Source of the DNA: Archangium sp.
GTDB lineage: Bacteria; Myxococcota; Myxococcia; Myxococcales; Myxococcaceae
Length of the DNA stretch: 64,000 nucleotides
NCBI GenBank assembly: GCA_030695565.1
Contig: JAUYRZ010000015.1
Span: 1 to 64,000, forward strand
Reading direction: 5' to 3'
Under the pieces are notes generated by a model. The model saw only the letters and a program-made list of their open reading frames with translations. It did no database searches and was not told the DNA's origin. The position numbers and the translations under genes are program-made. Positions 58,451-64,000 of the stretch are shown here, one piece after another (positions within the stretch are counted from its first letter, which is position 1; each line of letters begins with the position of its first letter).

Positions 58451-60247
58451 TCATGGCACGCCGGCGTCGACGCTGATCAACTTGCCACCACGTTCATACT
58501 TCCACTCGCCGACCTTCTTGCCGTTCGCGTAGCGCCCCACCGACATCACGCCGCCATCGGTGAGCCAGCTCGTCCACAGCTGATCCGGCTGACCGTCGGT
58601 GTACGCGCCCTCGAAACGCGGCTGGCCGGTGCGATAGCCACCCGTCCACGGGCCGACCTCAACCCCGCCATCGAAGTGCCCGCGCATCATCACCTCGCCG
58701 TTGTCGTGGAAGAACTTCCACTCACCCGCGGGTTTTCCTTCCACCAGAAAGCCCTGCTTCTCGATGCCGCCGCTCGGGTGCCAGTACGTCCACAAGCCGA
58801 TGCCCACGAGCTCGATCTGATCTTCCGGCCGCGCGCGGCAGACCACGCAGCCGAGGGTTCGCTGCTCACCATCCGGCGTCCACACGCCGCCCAGGCGTGA
58901 ACACGCCCTCGCGGCTTCGTCCTGCTCGCGGCCGTGCACGAACTCAGCTTGCCGCCAGGCTTCGCCCGTCGACCAGAACATCTCCCACGGGCCTTCGTTG
59001 CTGGCGCCCATGCGGGTGCCCTTCGCGCTCGGTTTGCCGGTGGGGTGGTAGTCGGTCCACACGCCGTTCGGCACGTCGTCTTGCATCTCGCCTTCGGAGC
59101 GCAGCTGCCGGCCCCAGCGCCAGAAGCGCCACGTGCCCGCGCGAACGCCGTCTTCGTAGCGGCCCACGAAGTCGGGATCTCCGTTCATGTACCAGGCCTT
59201 CCACTCTCCCACTTCGCGGTTCTCCTTGAACTCGCCGACCAGCTTTCGCTGACCGTTGGTGTGGAACCAGGTGTACGTGCCGTCGCGGTTGCAGTTCGCG
59301 TAGTTCGCTTCGACCTGCAGACGGCCATCTTCGTTGTACGAGCGCCACACGCCATCGACGCAGCCGCGCACGTACTGGGCGTCTTCAGCGACCTTCCCGT
59401 TGGGGTGGAAGGACTGCCACGCACCGAAGCCCTTGGAGATGGTGGAGCCGCCGTAGAGCGAGCCGTCGGGACCCGAGAAGAGGTGTTGGCCGTCGGGGAC
59501 GCCATTCACGTACTTGCCCTTCCGCATGACCGCTCCCGTGGGGTGGAAGTCGGTGTACGTGCCGTTGAGCGATCCCTTTTCGTACTGCGCGCGCCACCGC
59601 AACTTCCCGGTGCCATCGAAGCCAGTCCACGTGCCGTCTTCGAGGCCCTCGACGGTGCAGCCTTCACGACGGCCCTTGAAGTCGACGGTCCACTCGCCGC
59701 CCCGATCGTCACACTCGAGCTGGGCTGGGCCCACGCGCAAACCCTGGTGGAACTTCACCTCGCGCCACTTCTCGCCGTGCGGCAGGTACTCGGTGAACTG
59801 CCCCTCGGCGACGCCCTTCACGTACGGACCTTCGAGGTGTTTGAGGCCGGTGTCCGGGTGGTAGCTGATCCACGTGCCGGTCTCGCGGCCGAGGCTGAAG
59901 CTGCCTTCGCGCTCCTTCTTTCCCTCTGCGGTCCAGAAGATCCACGGGCCGTCGCGCGCGCCCTTCTTGTACGCGCCGCGTTCGGCGATGAGGCAGCCCT
60001 CTCCCCAGCGCTCGTACCTTCCCGAACGCGCGCCGTGCAGCCACTCGGAGCGCTCGACCACCTGGCCGCCGGGCAAGGTCAAGGTCCACACGCCCTCGCG
60101 ATTCTTTCCGGCGAGGCACCCTTCCCAACCGTTGGCCCGGGTCCACCTGCCACCGACGCAGTGGCCTGTCTCTTCAGCAAACGCAGGAAGGCCCAGGAGC
60201 AACGCGGCTCCGAGCACGAACACCTTCTGGGAGTTCAGGGAGATCAT
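58451..60247 (-). CDS. Secreted MORN/YwqK-type repeat protein
   Basis: 598 residues. A signal peptide (VLGAALLLGLPAFA) is followed by roughly twenty repeats of the YwqK/MORN style (G-x-W-x-x-Y/F-x-x-x-G-x-x-x-x-x-G-x-Y/F), for example KDGTWTGFDGTGKLRWRAQY-like units. Several Cys residues recur within the repeats. Such proteins are often mislabelled as antitoxins; here it is an exported scaffold-like protein of unknown function. The start overlaps the upstream stop (ATGA). Confidence 0.85.
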   Translation of the reverse strand: MISLNSQKVFVLGAALLLGLPAFAEETGHCVGGRWTRANGWEGCLAGKNREGVWTLTLPGGQVVERSEWLHGARSGRYERWGEGCLIAERGAYKKGARDGPWIFWTAEGKKEREGSFSLGRETGTWISYHPDTGLKHLEGPYVKGVAEGQFTEYLPHGEKWREVKFHQGLRVGPAQLECDDRGGEWTVDFKGRREGCTVEGLEDGTWTGFDGTGKLRWRAQYEKGSLNGTYTDFHPTGAVMRKGKYVNGVPDGQHLFSGPDGSLYGGSTISKGFGAWQSFHPNGKVAEDAQYVRGCVDGVWRSYNEDGRLQVEANYANCNRDGTYTWFHTNGQRKLVGEFKENREVGEWKAWYMNGDPDFVGRYEDGVRAGTWRFWRWGRQLRSEGEMQDDVPNGVWTDYHPTGKPSAKGTRMGASNEGPWEMFWSTGEAWRQAEFVHGREQDEAARACSRLGGVWTPDGEQRTLGCVVCRARPEDQIELVGIGLWTYWHPSGGIEKQGFLVEGKPAGEWKFFHDNGEVMMRGHFDGGVEVGPWTGGYRTGQPRFEGAYTDGQPDQLWTSWLTDGGVMSVGRYANGKKVGEWKYERGGKLISVDAGVP

Positions 60248-62178
60248 TTTCCGAGCAGCTTCTTCATCGCCTGATCTGCACCCACGCGCACCGGGCTGCC
60301 ATCGAGGCTCTTCAAGTCACTCTGGGTGAGCGACACCTTGGGCGAGAACGCCGCTGAGTGAAACGCATCGAGCGCCTTGTCGGCGCCTTCACCTGAAGCG
60401 CACGCCAGCTGCGAGCCGTTGTCGTCGAGCAGGCAGATGTCGATGGTCTTGGAGCCCGTCACGGTGATCTGAAACGGCGCCTTGTCCTCCACGTCGAGAC
60501 GCGGCGAACGGCCCAGGCGGGTGGCCGTCTCTTTCGCCAGCGCACTGCCATCGTTCGAGATCTTCACCGGCACCGCGAGATCCAACATGCGAAAGGCCGT
60601 GGGCCAGCGCTGCAGCACCTCTTGATAGTCCGCGCGCGCTTCGTTCATGCGGCCGAGCCGCCGGAGCGCGTCGGCCCGCCACGCCATGATGCGCCAGCGC
60701 CAGAGGGCTTCGCGCTTGTTGAGGCCCGCGAGCGCCGAGGTGCCGAGCTTCACCGCGTCTGCCCAGGAGCGCTCCTGGAACGCCACTTCACCTTCCAATG
60801 AATCGAGGGGGCCAGTCGCTTCAGGGAACGCCGCATCGAGCACCCGCGCGCGGGAGATCGACGCCCGCATCACCCCGGTGCCCACGATGCCGATCAGATC
60901 GCCGGTGCGCCAGTTCGCCCAGTCGGAGGGATCCGCCAGCATGGGCCGGGTCATCATCAACAGGCGGTCGTCGCCCGAGAGCAGCTGCACCAGCGCACGG
61001 CGAATCTCCCAGCGAATGGTCACCACCCGCGCGAGCTCGGCTGCAATCGAAGCGGGCCCGGGCCGCGGCGCGTACGAGAGCTGCTCACCGAGCTGGGCGA
61101 TGCGGCCATCGAGCGCGTGCAGGTAACGGAGCGTTCGGGTCAGCCGCTCCATCTCGGGCGCGCCGCTGGAGACGCCCATGCGTTGCTGCTGACCGTAGAG
61201 CTCGGTGGCGAGCTTGAGGGCTTCTTCGGGCTGGCCCACCGCCTCGAGCAGATCGACCAACACGCCGCGGCGCTCGAGCGCGAAGTGCGGGCGGTACCGC
61301 TTCTCGATGTACGTCGAGCGGGAGGACTCCAGCGCGGCCACCGCCTGCTGGAATTGCCCCATGATGATGCTCAAGCTGGCGATCTGGTTGTCGACCGGAT
61401 CGATGCAGTCCTTGAGCTTGCGCGCCCGGTTGGAGAACTCCTCGGCCTGATCGAGCTTGAAGCGGATGTACGCGGCGCTCGAGGCGTTGCGGAGAATCGT
61501 GCAGTTCTTCCCCCCGGTCGCTTCCACGCCGGCCATCGACCACTTGTACGTGCCGGCGCGATCGCGCTCTTCGAAGGCGATGCTGAGCAGGCCGTTGTAG
61601 CCCTCGGCGCGATCGGCGTCGTCTTCACTCGCGGCGAGCCGGGCGGCGATCACCCGCGCCTCTTCACTGCGGCCCGACTTGAACATCGGCCACACCCGCA
61701 GGTAGGCGGGCGCCGGGCCGTACTTCTCCTCGAAACGGTCAAGCTGCTGGAGCGCCTCCACGTTGCGGTTCATCTCCGCGAGGATGAAGTGTTCTTCGAG
61801 CATCACCTTCATGCCCCACTCCTTGTCGGCGTCGCCCAGCAGCTCGTTCGCGCGGCGGATCCACGCAAGGGCGCGGGCGTGGTTGCCTTCTTCTTCGAGC
61901 TGCACCTTCGCCATCGCCCAGGTGGCGGGGAAAGAACGGGGCGACTGGGTGAGCACCTTCTCTGCGAGGTCGCGCGCCTTGATGAACTTGCCCTGGCCGA
62001 CCTGCTCGAGCACTTCCTTCTCGGCGGCGGAGAAGGTGTCGGCGTAGTCAGCCCGCGCCGTCGAGCAGAGAAGAAGAGCAGCCAACACCAAAGGTCCTCC
62101 CGAGAGCAGTCGAGGGAGCACCGCGGCTGTGCGCGGCCAGTGGCCCCTCGACTGCCCTCGGGGCGAACGGTTGGTCAC
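60244..62178 (-). CDS. Exported tetratricopeptide-like protein
   Basis: 644 residues; the GTG start overlaps the MoxR stop (GTGA). The N-terminal 27 codons lie inside a dispersed repeat. The signal peptide (LVLAALLLCSTARA) is followed by helical TPR-like repeats (FIKARDLAEKVLTQSPRSFP, ALAWIRRANELLG). The C-terminal ~100 residues are a beta-type domain (APFQITVTGSKTIDICLLDD). It may serve as a periplasmic adaptor for the MoxR/transglutaminase system. Confidence 0.78.
   Translation of the reverse strand: MTNRSPRGQSRGHWPRTAAVLPRLLSGGPLVLAALLLCSTARADYADTFSAAEKEVLEQVGQGKFIKARDLAEKVLTQSPRSFPATWAMAKVQLEEEGNHARALAWIRRANELLGDADKEWGMKVMLEEHFILAEMNRNVEALQQLDRFEEKYGPAPAYLRVWPMFKSGRSEEARVIAARLAASEDDADRAEGYNGLLSIAFEERDRAGTYKWSMAGVEATGGKNCTILRNASSAAYIRFKLDQAEEFSNRARKLKDCIDPVDNQIASLSIIMGQFQQAVAALESSRSTYIEKRYRPHFALERRGVLVDLLEAVGQPEEALKLATELYGQQQRMGVSSGAPEMERLTRTLRYLHALDGRIAQLGEQLSYAPRPGPASIAAELARVVTIRWEIRRALVQLLSGDDRLLMMTRPMLADPSDWANWRTGDLIGIVGTGVMRASISRARVLDAAFPEATGPLDSLEGEVAFQERSWADAVKLGTSALAGLNKREALWRWRIMAWRADALRRLGRMNEARADYQEVLQRWPTAFRMLDLAVPVKISNDGSALAKETATRLGRSPRLDVEDKAPFQITVTGSKTIDICLLDDNGSQLACASGEGADKALDAFHSAAFSPKVSLTQSDLKSLDGSPVRVGADQAMKKLLGK
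62100..62172. repeat. Dispersed repeat forming a 17-bp hairpin over a start region
   Basis: Arms CCGAGAGCAGTCGAGGG (62100-62116) and CCCTCGACTGCCCTCGG (62145-62161) pair with one mismatch. The sequence is the same family as 8399-8580. It covers the first ~26 codons of the tetratricopeptide-like gene. Confidence 0.85.
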
Positions 62179-63170
62179 GCAGCACCCAACGTGGAGCGGG
62201 AGAGCTTTTCGATCGGCCCCTTGAGCGCGTCCTTCACCAACAGGTCGGCCTGCACGCCGGGCATCAACTCCATGCGGTGCGCGAACAGCGGGTACGCGAG
62301 CGCCTCGATGTCTTCCGACGAAACGAAGTCTCGCCCCAGCAGCATCGCGCGCGTCTGCAGCGCGGGAATCGCCTGCACCAACGAGCGGGTGGAGACGCCC
62401 TGCCGCGTGCGCGTGGTGTCACGCAGGCCAGTCGCGATGTCGACCAGGCACTGCTGCACCGACCTCGACACGGCCACGCGCTCCCGCAGCAACTGGCGGC
62501 CCGCGACCACTTCGGCGCGGTGCACCTTCGGCAACTCCATCGCGACGCGGGGCTTGCCCCACGCCTCCAGCACGCGCAGCTCGGAGGCCATGTCGATGTG
62601 CTTCATGGTCAGCTTGAACAAGAACCGATCGAGCTGCGCCAGCGGCAACGGATAGGTGCCCACCGAATCGAGGGGGTTCTGGGTGGCCATCACGAAGAAG
62701 AGCTCATCGAGGCGGTGACTCACGTTGTCGACGGTGACCTGCTTCTCCGCCATCGCCTCCAGCAGTGCCGACTGAACCTTGGGTGAGGTGCGGTTGATCT
62801 CGTCGACCAGCAGCACCGAAGCGAACACCGGCCCGCGCCGAAACGAGAAGAGGTTGGTGACGGTGTCGAAGATGGTCACGCCCGTGATGTCGGACGGCAG
62901 CAGGTCAGGCGTGAACTGCACGCGCCGGAAGGTGGCGATGCCCAGCGCGTCGGTGGGCGCCTCTTCGACGAACGCGCGGCCCAGCGCCTTGGCGAGCGTG
63001 GTCTTGCCCGAGCCCGGGTAGTCCTCGAGCAACACGTGACCATCGGCGAAGAGCGAAATGAGGACGAGCTCGACGATGTCGTCACGGCCGATCACGTCGT
63101 GGCGCACGTGGTCGCGGATGCGGGCGGCGATGCCGCGAACTTCGTCGAGGGTCGAGAGCACAGGAATCAT
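62175..63170 (-). CDS. MoxR family AAA+ ATPase (second)
   Basis: 331 residues. Walker A is DYPGSGKTT, Walker B is VLLVDEINRTSPKVQSAL, and sensor 1 is FVMATQNPLDSVG. The C-terminal MoxR lid is present. It is placed between a transglutaminase-like membrane protein and the TPR-like protein. Confidence 0.93.
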   Translation of the reverse strand: MIPVLSTLDEVRGIAARIRDHVRHDVIGRDDIVELVLISLFADGHVLLEDYPGSGKTTLAKALGRAFVEEAPTDALGIATFRRVQFTPDLLPSDITGVTIFDTVTNLFSFRRGPVFASVLLVDEINRTSPKVQSALLEAMAEKQVTVDNVSHRLDELFFVMATQNPLDSVGTYPLPLAQLDRFLFKLTMKHIDMASELRVLEAWGKPRVAMELPKVHRAEVVAGRQLLRERVAVSRSVQQCLVDIATGLRDTTRTRQGVSTRSLVQAIPALQTRAMLLGRDFVSSEDIEALAYPLFAHRMELMPGVQADLLVKDALKGPIEKLSRSTLGAA

Positions 63171-63186
63171 GAGCCGTCTTTCGTCA

Positions 63187-64000
63187 TCATCGGGTGAACC
63201 ACCAGCCGACAGGGTTGAAGAGCCCGCCGATACGGGCGAGCAGAGAAGTGCGCGCGCGGAGCTCAGCGCGGGTGGCCTTCGCCAGCGCCTCGACCTGCGC
63301 GCGGCTTTCGGGATCGTCGTGGCCGAGCGTGAGGCGCAGGTGCGCCGAGGTCAGCGGCACGAAGCTGGGCGCGCGTTCAGCGAGGCGGTGCGCGTGGCGT
63401 TCCCGGCTCTCACCCGGGTGACGCGCTTGACCGAGATCGGAAAATACGTCGAGCACCGAGCGATACACCAGCCGGTGCGAACCACGGCCGAGTCGCCGCC
63501 AGAACTTCACGACGAAGGCGCCGGCCAGCGCGAGGCCCGCGAGCGTCACGGTGATGAAGCCGATGAGTTCCCACGGAATCACCAGCGGGGCCGTGTCTTC
63601 CAGCGTACCCGCGGGATCCTTGCGCGCGAGTTCTCCCAACGCCGACTCGAGATCCTGATCGACGTGCGGAGCCGGCGGCTCATCGGAGTGCTCCGGCATG
63701 ATGTCGAAGGTCACCCAACCCACGCCGTCCACGTAGAGCTCGGGCCAGGCGTGCGCCTCGTTGGCGAAGATGAGCACCGCCGAGCCGGCGCCGCGTTGCT
63801 GCGTCTGCACGCCGTAGCCGATGGCCACCCGCGCCGGCAGGCCCTGGCTTCGCAACAGGAAGACGGCTGCGTGGGCGAAGTGCACGCAGTACCCGCGCAA
63901 ATCACCGAAGAGGAACTGGGCGACCGGGTCGTCGCCGACGAGCGTCTTCTCCTCGAGCGAATAGAAGCCCTCCTTCTCGAGGTACTGCTTGATGGCGAGG
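63187..64000 (-). CDS. Transglutaminase-like membrane protein, 5' end beyond window
   Basis: The frame is open to base 64000, so the start lies outside; about 270 residues are visible. The catalytic triad region is GYCVHFA (Cys), NEAHAWPELY (His) and VTFDIMPEH (Asp), as in TgpA/DUF3488-type transglutaminases. A membrane helix (LIGFITVTLAGLALAGAFVV) and a cytoplasmic C-terminal domain follow. TgpA-type proteins typically co-occur with MoxR and DUF58. Confidence 0.88.
   Translation of the reverse strand, partial: LAIKQYLEKEGFYSLEEKTLVGDDPVAQFLFGDLRGYCVHFAHAAVFLLRSQGLPARVAIGYGVQTQQRGAGSAVLIFANEAHAWPELYVDGVGWVTFDIMPEHSDEPPAPHVDQDLESALGELARKDPAGTLEDTAPLVIPWELIGFITVTLAGLALAGAFVVKFWRRLGRGSHRLVYRSVLDVFSDLGQARHPGESRERHAHRLAERAPSFVPLTSAHLRLTLGHDDPESRAQVEALAKATRAELRARTSLLARIGGLFNPVGWWFTR

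Noticed and set aside
58451-60247. Toxin-antitoxin antitoxin, as YwqK-type repeat proteins are often labelled
   Set aside because: It is a 598-residue exported repeat protein in a MoxR cluster with no toxin partner.

Overview
The window is high-GC DNA, and nearly every real gene has a G or C in the third codon position. The gene content points to a myxobacterium (phylum Myxococcota). The clues are a small secreted protein ending in a MYXO-CTERM-like Cys/hydrophobic/Arg-rich tail, a receiver-DUF4388 regulator, a PilZ protein, a FHA protein carrying a TIGR02996-like motif, MORN-repeat and carboxypeptidase-regulatory-like surface proteins, and two MoxR ATPase clusters. I recognised no rRNA, tRNA or CRISPR array, and no stretch over 300 bases lacks a gene.

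Layout. 1-5652: a repeat-rich protein cut by the window edge, a PilZ protein, a DUF4388 response regulator, a MYXO-CTERM-type peptide and a membrane-anchored archaemetzincin. 5677-19422 (minus): one long run of overlapping genes with MoxR ATPase, DUF58 protein, two von Willebrand A (BatA-like) membrane proteins and a complete ABC exporter with two paralogous permeases. 19528-37305: a defence locus (below). 37429-41455: a short-chain dehydrogenase lacking the catalytic Lys, an FMN reductase and a large surface protein. 41695-49435: a TonB-dependent receptor with its lipoprotein partner, two bacterial PH-domain membrane proteins, and ExbB-ExbD-TonB. 49484-52094: a Phd/ParE-type toxin-antitoxin pair, a small myxobacterial protein, a secreted ComEA-like helix-hairpin-helix protein and a DUF547 protein. 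52091-58402: an ABC transporter operon, a FHA-TIGR02996 protein and a discoidin-domain polytopic membrane protein. 58451-64000 (minus): transglutaminase-like protein, MoxR, tetratricopeptide-like protein and MORN protein in one run.

The centrepiece is a complete class 1 DISARM anti-phage system (drmD, drmMI, drmA, drmB, drmC) whose operon is interrupted between drmMI and drmA. The insert holds a winged-helix/TIGR02996 protein, an uncharacterised 144-residue protein and a complete DarTG module (DNA ADP-ribosyltransferase toxin plus macrodomain antitoxin). About 154 bp spanning the start of drmA is present twice, directly flanking darTG. The upstream copy makes a truncated drmA leader whose stop overlaps the darT start codon (TGATG). 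This looks like a recent cargo insertion or duplication that wired an abortive-type toxin into DISARM expression. A divergent gene encoding a protein with two C2HC zinc fingers sits next to drmD.

Two families of short dispersed repeats run through the window, mostly at gene ends: a CTCTCCCC-type perfect hairpin and a roughly 57-bp element built on TCGACTGCGCTCGGGGCGAA. In at least three places they have entered coding sequence.
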